A stretch of 64,000 nt of DNA, from assembly GCA_026874595.1 (NCBI GenBank), contig CM049306.1:35978019-36042018 (forward strand), written 5' to 3'. The DNA comes from Sipunculus nudus. Taxonomy: Eukaryota; Annelida; Sipuncula; Golfingiida; Sipunculidae. Both the position numbers and the translations under genes were made by a program. Below are positions 10,305-23,744 of this stretch, piece after piece. The notes beneath the pieces are model-generated. The model saw only the letters and a list, made by a program, of their open reading frames with translations, searched no databases and was not told the DNA's origin. Every line of letters starts with the position of its first letter. Position 1 is the first letter of the stretch.

Positions 10305-13033
10305 ATAATCCTTTAAATTATTTATTTTGATCAAGGTTACATATAAGATGTTTGGAGTGTTCTATCAAAATCCGTTTATGACGTTTGAATAAAGTTGCTA
10401 ACAGACAACTCAACCGACTCCGATAAATACAGAATAAGTCCTGGAGGAGTTATAATTAACTTAACCAATAAATACGTCTCTAGAAGAGCAAGGAAGAACA
10501 ATGACTTCATAGCAAAAGAACAAAATGATCTGGGCAATAATATTTGTCAACCGATTTATAAAAAATAATGATTTGGGTAAAATAATTTCTTTTAATGATA
10601 TAAAATAGAGATAAAAATGAGTAGTAAGCACAATTTTATATTTTCTTTTATTATTTACCCTAAGACAGTGCCAGTCATAAGATAAAGACACAAGTACACA
10701 AACTTTCAAATGTTTTTAACAAATTATAAAAGGAATACCAGTACCCAATTAATATGTTTTATAATCGAGTTACTCTGCTGAAATTCTATTTGGATATTAT
10801 CCCCGTTAATTTGGAAAATAATGGCCTTAATCAATTTTTTTTGTTTGCGAGCTCTTCATTTAGTTTATACCTTGCTTAACATTTAAAAGTTCCATAAAGC
10901 GATGCTTTAGGTATAATTTACTTATACAAAAAAAAACTGTGTCTGCGTTGGTATCATCCATTTATCTGAGGGCAACTCCCGATGCGCGTGAGTAAGCTGA
11001 GAGCAGTTCAGTCGAGTCACTGGGTTGGCCGAAAGGTCAAACAAGGATGTGATAGACAACCAACTTCATACCAACAAGTCTCTGGCTATACGCTTTAACA
11101 ATAAAAGCGTTGACACAGACTTTGCAATGTGACGATGTAAACTATAAGCTCCGTTGATTCCAGTAAAGACGTTTGATGTCTCGTGAAGACCTCTGCCGGC
11201 GTAGTGTCAATGGCGAAAGTGATGAAACCCGCAGACCGCGTCGGCCCCAGCCGATCAAGTAATGGGAAATTAATTGTCCAAACCAGGATTGATATTCAAG
11301 TAATTGAAGTTGGACCCTGTCAGAAATTTTAGTTTAAAATATATGAAAGTTTTGATCATAACTGTTTCAATGATGCGTGTATGTGTCCTCATGAAACCAC
11401 CACTTATTATCACCATCTCTGAATTATATCCACGAAATTTTCCCATAAGGATATAAACATCAGTATAATAGGCACATGTATGTAATTTTGAACCCTCTTA
11501 TTTTAGGCACCTTTTATAATATGAGTGGCCACCCATTCCACCTCTGAACTTCTCAGTTCCTCTGTCTGACCATTGAAATATGGTTTACTTGACACTGGTC
11601 TATAACTGAAGCTCTTAAGGTTCGGACTCAAAAGTAATGACATTATTTATCAGCTTTTTTCACATGCTCACCATAAGAGCCTGCGTATTTAAATTGTGAT
11701 CATTTGTCTTGTTGTTCAAACGTTACGGCTTTTCATATTGGCAAAATCACGGACAGCGTTCAAATCACCAATGCTTACGGTGAATAATCTCACGTCAGTG
11801 ACAATATATGGCACGGATACTTTGAAAAGTATAACAGAATAAAACTTCGTACTGTTCTGGTAGCTTATTACAGGGGAGGTAGCAGGACTTGGCAGAATTA
11901 GCAGGGCGCATACTTCCACCGAAGCAATGCAATCCTGCTGGATCTTTCCTTCCACCCGGAACTGCACTGATTGCAGGGGCGCAATTTTTTTCTTCAATAT
12001 ACATAATGTTATCATTGGTGGATTCCGAATAAATACAATTCTGGCTTGGGATGAGGTTTTTCAAGTATTTTCAGGATTCATGCGCAACTGTGGAGGCTGT
12101 GTACAGGCCGAGGGGGAAACGTGCACGTGTTATGAGAGAGGGTTTCCCTTTTGCGGTACGATTTTTTTGTTTACAGCATTTTTTTAAATGTAAGGAGTTT
12201 TGAAGCAATTTTTGGTATAAAACAACAGGGAATATTGTCGCCTGAGAAACCAACAAAGAGTAAAAGCTTGTGCCCTAAAAATTCTAGGGCTTGGCGCTGG
12301 CCCCGTATGCTCCTTATCAAAAGGGCCAAAACCAGAACAATTCGATTAATGTCACTACCAAACTTTTCTCAATTGATCATAGGGTAGTTTTTCCTGTCCA
12401 ATCGATATCTGCTTGAGACATTTTTCTATCTTGCATAATATTGAAATAATTTGCATATTTGAATTCATTTTTTAAATATTATATAAAATAAAGAAATGCA
12501 TTAATATAAATATTGAAATATTTTGGCTTCACCAAGTGAGGGTAATGTATTTTTTGGTACAAAATGATTATATTGTATCAAATATGATATCAGTTCACAC
12601 ACATTTTTGGTTTAAAGAATTTATTTACAGATAATTTATGCAAATTAGGCAAATACTTAAGTTAATTGTTAAAATATGCATTATTTTTAGGTACAAAGTA
12701 AATACTGATTTTTTTTCTATCTGACTTAGTCTTATCATGTATTTTATTTCATACGAAAATTTACACATTTGCATCATGTAACTTACTTATCTGTATATAT
12801 AAATATGCATATATCCAAAAAGGAAAGCGATGCTGAACGGAAAAATAAAATAAACTTAATTATGCCCGTTATGTTTCCCTGCTTGCTCAGGTGCTCTTCC
12901 CCTCAGGTAGAAATACAATGTACATATGTAAATAGCTAATTTGCATATACAGTGAACAACGGGTCAAATCATGTTTTTCTTATCCTCTGTGCCAACTGGG
13001 CATGCAGCCCCAGTAACCTTTGTTTTTTTATTA
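10305..13033. other. Unidentified arm sequence
   Basis: AT-rich sequence mirrored in the right arm. Open frames near 11795-12256 are short, overlap on both strands and change between arms, so I do not call a gene. The stretch 11647-11870 is absent from the right arm. Confidence 0.5.
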
Positions 13034-13640
13034 GATCAGCTGACTGTAAGACCTTTAAAGATACGTTCGTCTGGTAAGAGGGCTATGGGGCTCAGAAGTC
13101 CCCCCCCCCCCCCGAATTATGGTATATTTGATACAAAAGCTCAAGTATCTGAAAACTTAATGCATTGATCACTATGATTCATTGCATGCCTATTGATCAT
13201 GGAGTGTTTCATCAGTTTCTGCAGACTGGAAGCGCCACCTTTATTGTCATCCTTAACAGGGCACAAATGGTAATCATTGGTCCTTGAATCTTTTCACATC
13301 CTCGGAGATCCGTAAAATTTCTCCTTGAAATCGTGAAATTTGGGTTCGGTTACCCATTTTCTCCCAGCTATAGTGCTTATAAGCACCCCCAAAACAATTG
13401 AAAATTTGATACCAAAGCAGGGCACAAATCATTACGATTTGGCCTAGAATCTTTTAACTTGACATCATGAGAGTTCCTCAAAAGAGCACCCCAGAAATAA
13501 TGCCAAATACACACAAATTGCCAGTTTCCTTAGGAACGGCTGGATGAACTGTCATCAAATTTGGTGGGTTTATGGGTCTTGATGAATATAAGCTAATTTG
13601 CATGAACGATGATGCCACTTTCATTTTTCTTTATTAGTTG
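13034..13640 (+). repeat. Dispersed repeat, AGCTCAGCTGACTG family, left-arm copy
   Basis: It begins with a variant of the family end (TTAGATCAGCTGACTG). It continues with the family's hallmarks: a C-run after GGGGCTCAGAAGT, CATTGATCA..ATGATTC, GTTTCATCAGTTTCTGCAG, a GCGCCACC box, then GGCACAAAT and TCTCCTTG blocks. Confidence 0.75.
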
Positions 13641-13920
13641 CTTGTGCAAGGTTTTATTGTCATTAAAGTTTCCACGTATTCCATATCAACATGTAATGCA
13701 ATTAATGATCATATACTGAATCCTGTCTGAGATATCCCTGATTGTATTGATTGTAGTTTAAACCACAGATTTTCGCACTGATACATAATACAATAAATAG
13801 GTAAATATCGCGGTAGCCCTATTTCAAATAATTAAGGAAGTTCAGTTCAGTAAGGAAAAATACATAAAAAAAATTCATCTTAGGAATCTAAGGTATTATA
13901 CTGGCAGCTGAGGCTTCCAT

Positions 13921-14165
13921 CCTTTTACTGTAAAATTTTTACAGTCATGACCGTAATTTTTTCGGTCATGGCCGTAAAATTTTTCGGTTATTACTGTAAA
14001 ATTATACAGTCATTACTGTAGAATGTTTTCAGTCTCGACTGTAAAATTCTTCAGGCTGACCGTAAAAATAAGCAGTCATTACTGTAATTGTTTTCGGTCA
14101 TTACTGTATTTTTCTCTGTGCACCCGTAAAATTATGCACCCATTAAATTGTTTTCGGTCCAGACT
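13921..14165 (+). repeat. Minisatellite of ACTGTAAAATTTT(T/A)C-type units
   Basis: About ten diverged units of roughly 20-25 bases alternate ACTGTAAAATT and CGGTCAT/CAGTCAT motifs. Each unit is itself partly palindromic (TTTTACAGT against ACTGTAAAA). The mirror copy is at 18187-18430. Confidence 0.85.
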
Positions 14166-14520
14166 TAAATTCTTTGCTATTGAATTTTGGTAAATGTTGT
14201 GTGTTTAGCAGTATCAGACTGTTATGCATCTGTCCATCCATACAGGGCATATTGAATGTGGTTGAAAAAAGTTGACTCACATGAGCTCTATATGAACATA
14301 CCAAGTATATATTAAGGAGGGTTGTTTCTAAAGAACAACAATTATGTGACAAATGGAAAAATATATAAGGTTCAACAAACATTTCAGTTTAACAAACATT
14401 TATTTATACAAGATCAGAATACCATACATATATATACGTACATAAAATGTACACACAGGATTGTGGAAACATGCTCACAAGAATAACAATTTTCTGTCAA
14501 GCAAATGAGGGTTATATGCA

Positions 14521-17500
14521 CGGTATCCTCACTCACAACTCCAGGAGCCGCCATATTTGCAGCACTGATACAGCCAGTCATATCGTCAGCGAGCATCTTT
14601 GCGGGAAATTTGAACGCTATTTATATAGGTAACTCGTATTTTAATTTGTATTTATAAATATGAATGCAATTGGCACAGTTTAAATAGTTCTAAGACTTTC
14701 GGGACAGACCCATTTTTGTATAAAAATAAATTTAAAAGATACCAGGTCGGCCGGTATATACTGTACACAGTATGGGTTAATATAACTTCTCCTTTTTAAG
14801 TATAAATGTTATTTTAGTTTAACTTTATTACACATGCATAATACGCTTTAATATCTGAAGTGTACAATAAAAATACAGGGCTCCATGTATCGCCTATAGT
14901 TAGGCCTACATATTAGCATGACAGTGTTTACAACTGTGCTACCCAGCTGCTGTGACACAGCCCCTATCTCTGTAAACTGTATTTGGTATTTACGGGAGGC
15001 ATATTTATTGGTATTATTTTGTATTATTCTATAAAGTATTTTATTTGTACAATATTTCTTAACATGGATGATGGAACAACTGATGTCTGGTCATTTCTAT
15101 TGTATTGGCTTGTAGCTCAGTTATCTCATACAGTATAAGCAGAGGAAATAAAAAGGGCCTTTTAACTGAAAACTAGTTTAAATTTTCTTAATTTAAGGAA
15201 GAAGCTGTTTCAGTCACATGGTTTTGTATATGATGAGAAAATATATTTATATGCATTATCATCATTAAATTTATTTAAATAATGTATTAATAATAATATA
15301 ACAAATATGAACACTATAATTTTATATACATATTATATGCATGTTTCTCTCAACGTAGACCACACCTGTCCTCTGAATAATGTGAGAGTTACTATGCACA
15401 CCTCGCGTAAGTGTTGCTTTGTTTCATAAGCTGTCTGTTATTTTTGTTTCAGGGTTTTCATGAAGACCGACCATTCAATTGGGCCAAGATTGCCAAAGGG
15501 AAGAAGAAAACTAAAGTGGCCGCTACTAACATCGGTCCAAAAATGTTGTCCTAATTCATTTCAATTAGGCAAAGTATCCACGTTATTGAATAAATTTAAT
15601 GTTAGTCATTCAATTCCTTCATGCATTAGTATACAACATATTTCGGACAATCAACATTAAAGTAACATTTAAATGGATTAGAAGGAAAAAGGTGAAAGAG
15701 ATATTTCTTAAGTGTCGACTTTTTAATAGGCATAAATAATATCATACAGGTTTTGTATCCTGTTGATATGTAAAGCCCAGGGAAGTTTAACCACCAGCTT
15801 GCATTAAATATGCACCAATATGTCATTAGTGTGACAGGTTTAACTTTAATAATTGTTTGGTTCTGATGAGACGGGTATTTAATTTCCGCTCAGCTTATAT
15901 GGCTTGAACAAAATTTAAGAATTTCAACATTTCATAGAGTCAAATCAATTCTTTTCATACGTTTTGTCATGTCTTGGGATGAGAACACTGATTAAGTGCA
16001 TAATGATTACACATTATTTGATTTCATGTATCAATCTAGATCCAAATTCATACAGTCTCAGGACACTTATATGCATGGAGATTAGGTATTCTCTTAAACT
16101 ATGAAAACTGCGGGGAGGTTTGAATTGAGGACTGAAATGCTAACATAAATGCTTCCCCAGGCCAGGGCAGGATATCAGCAATATTCCAGCCTAGAACGCA
16201 TACTCGCCGGGTATGTTGATATATGAACACCTAAATTATTATTCATCAATATGAGTAATTTGGAGCAGTGGCAAAATGATGGGTCAAGTTTTAAAAATGT
16301 CATAATACATATTTGTTGGAAATCATTTTGGAAAGTTTTGGTAGTTTGGTAGTCACGTGATGACAAGTATGGCTGCGCCCACAAAGATTTGGTCAGGGCA
16401 GCTCTGTTCTGGGACTACCTGAGTTTTACGTTAGTTAGAAGTCAAGTGATGGATTAGTGGAGGTCGCACGTGAGAATGCTACGTTTTTTGTATGTTACTG
16501 AGTGACTTTATTTTACATTTAATCATATTTCCACATTCTGTATGCACACGGGAGGCTCATGTAGTTAAACTGAAGTTAAGGATTGGAGGTGGAGGAATTT
16601 TATATTTCTAAAGACAGTGTAACACAAAACATTGTCCTTGGTTTATTGTGTTACTGTGTTACTATGTTTAGGTATTATTAAATTTGATATATGAAATATT
16701 AAAGGGAACATCATTCGCATTTGTTTGAACTGGAAGGGGGGGGGGTCGAAGAGGTTGCGACCCCCCCCCCCCCCCCCCCCAACAATATACATTTATGTTT
16801 GGTGAGCAAAAGTATAGTTCCACCCCTCCAAATATTTACCAGCACTAGTGTTTTGCAGTTAACTTTGTAAAATTAACCAGTAAACCTATATTTGAGTGAC
16901 TATAGAACACCTCATGCACCATCAGAGGCATCATGATTTTACTGTATTTTAAACTTGATAATATGGATTTACCATGTAAGGTAAACAGTATCTTGTGTCG
17001 TAATTGTACTGAAATATAACTTCAAAATTACCAAAAATACCAAGCCTCTTAACACATATTAGCCTGAGTTCTAAAATGTAGCATTTAGAAAATAAAATTT
17101 AAAATTAGTCACAGTACACCCTCAAACCATAAGGAAAAGATTACACTTTGAGAATGTTACCTTCCATCCCCATACCACCCTTTACCAATCACATTCGGCA
17201 TGTATGTGCCCATGCCTATGGGTTGTAATATATCAAAATGGAGAACTGATTGTTAATATTTCTATTGATTATGAGCTCAACTGTGTAGAGGTTTGATCTT
17301 GTGTGTGTATCATTACAGTATGCTTAGACCACATTAACTGATTTAGTATAGTAATTTTGTATTTTGTAATTGCTTATTTCAGTAAACATACAATAACCTA
17401 CATTAATTAGGTGCTACTATGGTATTGTGATCATTCATGTTAAGATGGTTAACATGCTTTCTCAGTGACAGTTTTCGTATTACATGTGAACTACATTGAT

Positions 17501-17805
17501 ATAAATTGACTGTTTTAGTGCATAGAATAAGTATATCATTAAGATTCTAGAAAGTACTACATTGCTGTAGATTTATTGTTTTTAGTTTACTGAGTAAATA
17601 TTTCATTAAGATTCTAAGATAACCACACACCAATGGCATGTTTTAACAAGCTTAATCATGTACACATTACAAAATCATTGTTTCTTTTCAACCATATTTG
17701 ATTAGGGGTCTTAGAACTTTCAAGTTTAAGAGTATATGTGTAGAATATTTAAATTTTAAACGATGATTCAGTATTCTTTCAGGGGTCTGTGTTGGTATTA
17801 TTAAG
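14521..17805. other. Spacer of palindrome 1
   Basis: This 3.3-kb stretch has no mirror partner in the window. It contains one candidate terminal exon (15453-15554), a facing G-run and C-run pair at about 16736-16782, and otherwise AT-rich sequence in which I see no gene. Confidence 0.8.
15453..15554 (+). CDS. Candidate terminal exon of an unidentified gene
   Basis: A good acceptor (TTTTTGTTTCAG ending 15452) is followed by 33 open codons and TAA at 15552-15554. The peptide is GFHEDRPFNWAKIAKGKKK followed by a further basic stretch, then KMLS. The composition is protein-like, with a lysine-rich C-terminus, and differs from the AT-rich surroundings. I do not recognise the family and cannot find upstream exons, so this may be an isolated relic or chance. 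Confidence 0.3.
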   Translation, partial: GFHEDRPFNWAKIAKGKKKTKVAATNIGPKMLS

Positions 17806-18186
17806 TGCATATAACCCTCATTTGCTTGACAGAAAATTGTTATTCTTGTGAGCATGTTTCCACAATCCTGTGTGTACATTTTATGTACGTATATATATGT
17901 ATGGTATTCTGATCTTGTATAAATAAATGTTTGTTAAACTGAAATGTTTGTTGAACCTTATATATTTTTCCATTTGTCACATAATTGTTGTTCTTTAGAA
18001 ACAACCCTCCTTAATATATACTTGGTATGTTCATATAGAGCTCATGTGAGTCAACTTTTTTCAACCACATTCAATATGCCCTGTATGGATGGACAGATGC
18101 ATAACAGTCTGATACTGCTAAACACACAACATTTACCAAAATTCAATAGCAAAGAATTTAAGTCTGGACCGAAAACAATTTAATGG

Positions 18187-18430
18187 GTGCATAATTTTAC
18201 GGGTGCACAGAGAAAAATACAGTAATGACCGAAAACAATTACAGTAATGACTGCTTATTTTTACGGTCAGCCTGAAGAATTTTACAGTCGAGACTGAAAA
18301 CATTCTACAGTAATGACTGTATAATTTTACAGTAATAACCGAAAAATTTTACGGCCATGACCGAAAAAATTACGGTCATGACTGTAAAAATTTTACAGTA
18401 AAAGGATGGAAGCCTCAGCTGCCAGTATAA
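18187..18430 (-). repeat. Minisatellite, mirror copy
   Basis: This is the reverse complement of the array at 13921-14165 with the same order of unit variants. Confidence 0.85.
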
Positions 18431-18434
18431 TACC

Positions 18435-20339
18435 GTAAATTTTACGGTTATTTCTAAGAGTGTAGTTATAGTATCCCCAGACAATTAATCCCCTCCCCTT
18501 TAAGAATAGGCCCCCCTATCTTTAGCAGCATGTACTGACACTTGGCAAGCGACTATGGTTTCTGCCATCTATCAACTTGAGGAACAATATTTTTTTACCA
18601 AATATGGGGTCCAATACGGTGAATCACACTTGAGGTAAGGGAATAATTTATATTATAAAAGTGGTAAGGTAGTTGGCACCATCTGTCTGGTTGACAAGAA
18701 AACTCTCCAAGATGGATGTTCATGCCAAATTGCAGACCAACACAATGAACGACTCCTCATAAATGAGCAATTTTCACCTAAATGAACGGATGAACGCCAT
18801 ACGAAAAAAATGGCAGATGGCGCCTCCAGGCTTGATTCAAAGATGGAGGAGTCCAAGATCTATAGACATGCACAGTTTAAGACCAACATGGAAAATCACT
18901 GGAAAAAAAATATAAATTTGTTCCACAATAACGGGAAGGTAGGTGGCGCAACCTGTCTGGCTCACGAGAAAAATTTCCAAGATTGATGGACATGCCAAAT
19001 TTCGGACCAATACCTTGAACCACTACGGGAATGAGCAATTTTCACCGAAAGTAAATGTACGGATTGACGCCACACAATAACAATTGCAGATAGCGCCACC
19101 AGTCTTGATAACAAGATGGAGGTATCCAAGATCAATGGACATGCAATATTTCAGACCAATCTGTCTATAGTCATAGACTGACATATCTCACAGTAATGTT
19201 AAGTGGCAATGATCGGTTATTAAAAGCGCGAAAACAAGTAAAAGACAGAAGGTGGCGTCACCTGTCTTTCGCAGAAGACAAAGCTAACCAAGATCTTCGG
19301 TCAATTTGATTTTTGGAACAATCCATGCATCCCTGATTGAAATATTTATGATTTTGCGTGATTTTCATCATTTATGGCAATATTCAAGGTCAAGGCCACT
19401 CTCATATGAAAAGTATTAATCCCAATTTAAAAAAAACATCATCCCATAACCCATGTCTATATATATGCATAATATGAAAGATATCTGTCCAATAGTTTTA
19501 GACTTACAATGCTCACAGTACTGTTAAGTGGCAATGATGGAAGTATTAAATGGCACGAAAACAAAAAAAGGATAATAGGTGGTGCCATAGTTTCTGGTAC
19601 ATGACAACACTATCAAAGATCTTCGGTCAACTTGATATTTGGACAAATCATTACAAGATTTCTTGAGATATTCAAGAATGTGTGTAATTTTCGCCAAATT
19701 AAAATGGACGTATTCAAGGTCGAGGTCACTCTCCTAATAAAGGTCATGACCCCAATTTAGATAGGCTTCGTCCTCTCACCTATATCTATGCACATGTCAA
19801 GTTTGGTAAAGATCCGTGAAATATTTTTTTTAGTTATTGTGTCAAAAAGAAATCTCTCCGGCGCGACATGCATAAACCATAGTATCCCGACTTTGTCTGG
19901 GGAAACAAATATAAATGTAAAATAAAGTCAACCGAGGTGACAATTTTGACAAATATATCTCTCTCTCTCTCATTCTCTCTTTCTCTCACACAATCGGACG
20001 CACGGTCGAACTCAGGCTCGCCTACATTTTTATGGTATATTAGATATTCTCTTTAGCTATTACATAAAGAGTCAGTACTCGATTTTAAGACATTAAAGTA
20101 AGAATTTGAAATGTAGTCAAAGGATCAGGAATTACCGGGACCAGAAAAAAAAACAAAGTAACTGTCACGAACAGTTTATGATGCATATATTTTCAAAGCA
20201 TGTGCCTCGTAAGCACATTTCCTCGAATCAGTATCTAAGCAGTTATTTTAGTTTTTTGCTGAATACATTTATATATTTTGTATATGAAAATATGATGTGA
20301 ATATAAAGAGTTTTGTGTTTCTCTAATTATTCTCTAAAA
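18435..20339. mobile_element. 1.9-kb segment present only in the right arm
   Basis: The left arm reads straight through from AGTATAATACC to TAGATTCC, while this arm has 1905 extra bases between them. Within it CCCCAGACAA (18475-18484) and TTGTCTGGGG (19893-19902) form an inverted pair around about 1.4 kb, suggesting a non-autonomous DNA element. The interior repeats a unit of about 250-300 bases at least four times (landmarks: GGTGGC..CCTGTCT, CCAAGAT..GGACATGCCAA, GAGCAATTTTCACC). A CT microsatellite lies at about 19960-19990. No coding capacity is seen. Insertion here or loss from the left arm are both possible. Confidence 0.6.
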
Positions 20340-20639
20340 TAGATTCCTAAGATGAATTTTTTTTATGTATTTTTCCTTACTGAACTGAACTTCCTTAATT
20401 ATTTGAAATAGGGCTACCGCGATATTTACCTATTTATTGTATTATGTATCAGTGCGAAAATCTGTGGTTTAAACTACAATCAATACAATCAGGGATATCT
20501 CAGACAGGATTCAGTATATGATCATTAATTGCATTACATGTTGATATGGAATACGTGGAAACTTTAATGACAATAAAACCTTGCACAAGCAACTAATAAA
20601 GAAAAATGAAAGTGGCATCATCGTTCATGCAAATTAGCT

Positions 20640-21210
20640 TATATTCATCAAGACCCATAAACCCACCAAATTTGATGACAGTTCATCCAGCCGTTCCTAA
20701 GGAAACTGGCAATTTGTGTGTATTTGGCATTATTTCTGGGGTGCTCTTTTGAGGAACTCTCATGATGTCAAGTTAAAAGATTCTAGGCCAAATCGTAATG
20801 ATTTGTGCCCTGCTTTGGTATCAAATTTTCAATTGTTTTGGGGGTGCTTATAAGCACTATAGCTGGGAGAAAATGGGTAACCGAACCCAAATTTCACGAT
20901 TTCAAGGAGAAATTTTACGGATCTCCGAGGATGTGAAAAGATTCAAGGACCAATGATTACCATTTGTGCCCTGTTAAGGATGACAATAAAGGTGGCGCTT
21001 CCAGTCTGCAGAAACTGATGAAACACTCCATGATCAATAGGCATGCAATGAATCATAGTGATCAATGCATTAAGTTTTCAGATACTTGAGCTTTTGTATC
21101 AAATATACCATAATTCGGGGGGGGGGGACTTCTGAGCCCCATAGCCCTCTTACCAGACGAACGTATCTTTAAAGGTCTTACAGTCAGCTGATCTAATAAA
21201 AAAAACAAAG
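20640..21210 (-). repeat. Dispersed repeat, AGCTCAGCTGACTG family, right-arm copy
   Basis: Mirror of 13034-13640. It ends with CAGTCAGCTGATCTAA, and its G-run length differs from the partner. Confidence 0.75.
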
Positions 21211-23744
21211 GTTACTGGGGCTGCATGCCCAGTTGGCACAGAGGATAAGAAAAACATGATTTGACCCGTTGTTCACTGTATATGCAAATTAGCTATTTAC
21301 ATATGTACATTGTATTTCTACCTGAGGGGAAGAGCACCTGAGCAAGCAGGGAAACATAACGGGCATAATTAAGTTTATTTTATTTTTCCGTTCAGCATCG
21401 CTTTCCTTTTTGGATATATGCATATTTATATATACAGATAAGTAAGTTACATGATGCAAATGTGTAAATTTTCGTATGAAATAAAATACATGATAAGACT
21501 AAGTCAGATAGAAAAAAAATCAGTATTTACTTTGTACCTAAAAATAATGCATATTTTAACAATTAACTTAAGTATTTGCCTAATTTGCATAAATTATCTG
21601 TAAATAAATTCTTTAAACCAAAAATGTGTGTGAACTGATATCATATTTTATATATTACCCTCACTTGGTGAAGCCAAAATATTTCAATATTTATATTAAT
21701 GCATTTCTTTATTTTATATAATATTTAAAAAATGAATTCAAAAATGCAAATTATTTCAATATTATGCAAGATAGAAAAATGTCTCAAGCAGATATCGATT
21801 GGACAGGAAAAACTACACTATGATCAATTGAGAAAAGTTTGGTAGTGACATTAATCGAATTGTTCTGGTTTTGGCCCTTTTGATAAGGAGCATACGGGGC
21901 CAGCGCCAAGCCCTAGAATTTTTAGGGCACAAGCTTTTACTCTTTGTTGGTTTCTAAGGCGACAATATTCCCTGTTGTTTTATACCAAAAATTGCTTCAA
22001 AACTCCTTACATTTAAAAAAATGCTGTAAACAAAAAAATCGTACCGCAAAAGGGAAACCCTCTCTCATAACACGTGCACGTTTCCCCCTCGGCCTGTACA
22101 CAGCCTCCACAGTTGCGCATGAATCCTGAAAATACTTGAAAAACCTCATCCCAAGCCAGAATTGTATTTATTCGGAATCCACCAATGATAACATTATGTA
22201 TATTGAAGAAAAAAATTGCGCCCCTGCAATCAGTGCAGTTCTGGGTGGAAGGAAAGATCCAGCAGGATTGCATTGCTTCGGTGGAAGTATGCGCCCTGCT
22301 AATTCTGCCAAGTCCTGCTTACTCCCCTTATAAATAATGTCATTACTTTTGAGTCCGAACCTTAAGAGCTTCAGTTATAGACCAGTGTCAAGTAAACCAT
22401 ATTTCAATGGTCAGACAGAGGAACTGAGAAGTTCAGAGGTGGAATGGGTGGCCACTCATATTATAAAAGGTGCCTAAAATAAGAGGGTTCAGAATTACAT
22501 ACATGTGCCTATTATACTGATGTTTATATCCTTATGGGAAAATTTCGTGGATATAATTCAGAGATGGTGATAATAAGTGGTGGTTTCATGAGGACACATA
22601 CACGCATCATTGAAACAGTTATGATCAAAACTTTCATATATTTTAAACTAAAATTTCTGACAGGGTCCAACTTCAATTACTTGAATATCAATCCTGGTTT
22701 GGACAATTAATTTCCCATTACTTGATCGGCTGGGGCCGACGCGGTCTGCGGGTTTCATCACTTTCGCCATTGACACTACGCCGGCAGAGGTCTTCACGAG
22801 ACATCAAACGTCTTTACTGGAATCAACGGAGCTTATAGTTTACATCGTCACATTGCAAAGTCTGTGTCAACGCTTTTATTGTTAAAGCGTATAGCCAGAG
22901 ACTTGTTGGTATGAAGTTGGTTGTCTATCACATCCTTGTTTGACCTTTCGGCCAACCCAGTGACTCGACTGAACTGCTCTCAGCTTACTCACGCGCATCG
23001 GGAGTTGCCCTCAGATAAATGGATGATACCAACGCAGACACAGTTTTTTTTGTATAAGTAAATTATACCTAAAGCATCGCTTTATGGAACTTTTAAATGT
23101 TAAGCAAGGTATAAACTAAATGAAGAGCTCGCAAACAAAAAAAATTGATTAAGGCCATTATTTTCCAAATTAACGGGGATAATATCCAAATAGAATTTCA
23201 GCAGAGTAACTCGATTATAAAACATATTAATTGGGTACTGGTATTCCTTTTATAATTTTGTTAAAAACATTTGAAAGTTTGTGTACTTGTGTCTTTATCT
23301 TATGACTGGCACTGTCTTAGGGTAAATAATAAAAGAAAATATAAAATTGTGCTTACTACTCATTTTTATCTCTATTTTATATCATTAAAGAAATTATTTT
23401 ACCCAAATCATTATTTTTTATAAATCGGTTGACAAATATTATTGCCCAGATCATTTTGTTCTTTTGCTATGAAGTCATTGTTCTTCCTTGCTCTTCTAGA
23501 GACGTATTTATTGGTTAAGTTAATTATAACTCCTCCAGGACTTATTCTGTATTTATCGGAGTCGGTTGAGTTGTCTGTTAGCAACTTTATTCAAACGTCA
23601 TAAACGGATTTTGATAGAACACTCCAAACATCTTATATGTAACCTTGATCAAAATAAATAATTTAAAGGATTATTTAAAAAAAAAAACTTTTGTAAAAAA
23701 AAAAAAAAGAGCAAACGAGACCGTCGATCGTGATCGTTGGAGTA

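Larger units (their letters stand above)
7129..14520 (+). repeat. Palindrome 1, left arm (about 7.4 kb)
   Basis: This segment is the near-exact reverse complement of 17806-26872, so that position x in the inner part pairs with 32326 minus x. The outer limit is set where homology stops (TTGAAC at 7129-7134 against GTTCAA at 26867-26872), the inner limit at ATATGCA ending 14520. Differences between arms are scattered substitutions plus indels: about 220 bp near 11647-11870 present only here, about 25 bp near 8230 missing here, and 1.9 kb present only in the right arm. It contains only mobile-element relics and unidentified sequence. Confidence 0.93.

Noticed and set aside
11716-12256. Overlapping open frames on both strands in palindrome 1 left arm
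   Set aside because: They lack splice signals and homologous motifs. A 220-base part is missing from the right arm, and the frames change ends between arms.
16736-16782. G-run facing a C-run as a regulatory hairpin
   Set aside because: Homopolymer runs of this kind occur several times in the window within dispersed repeats and vary in length between palindrome arms. No further structure supports a role.
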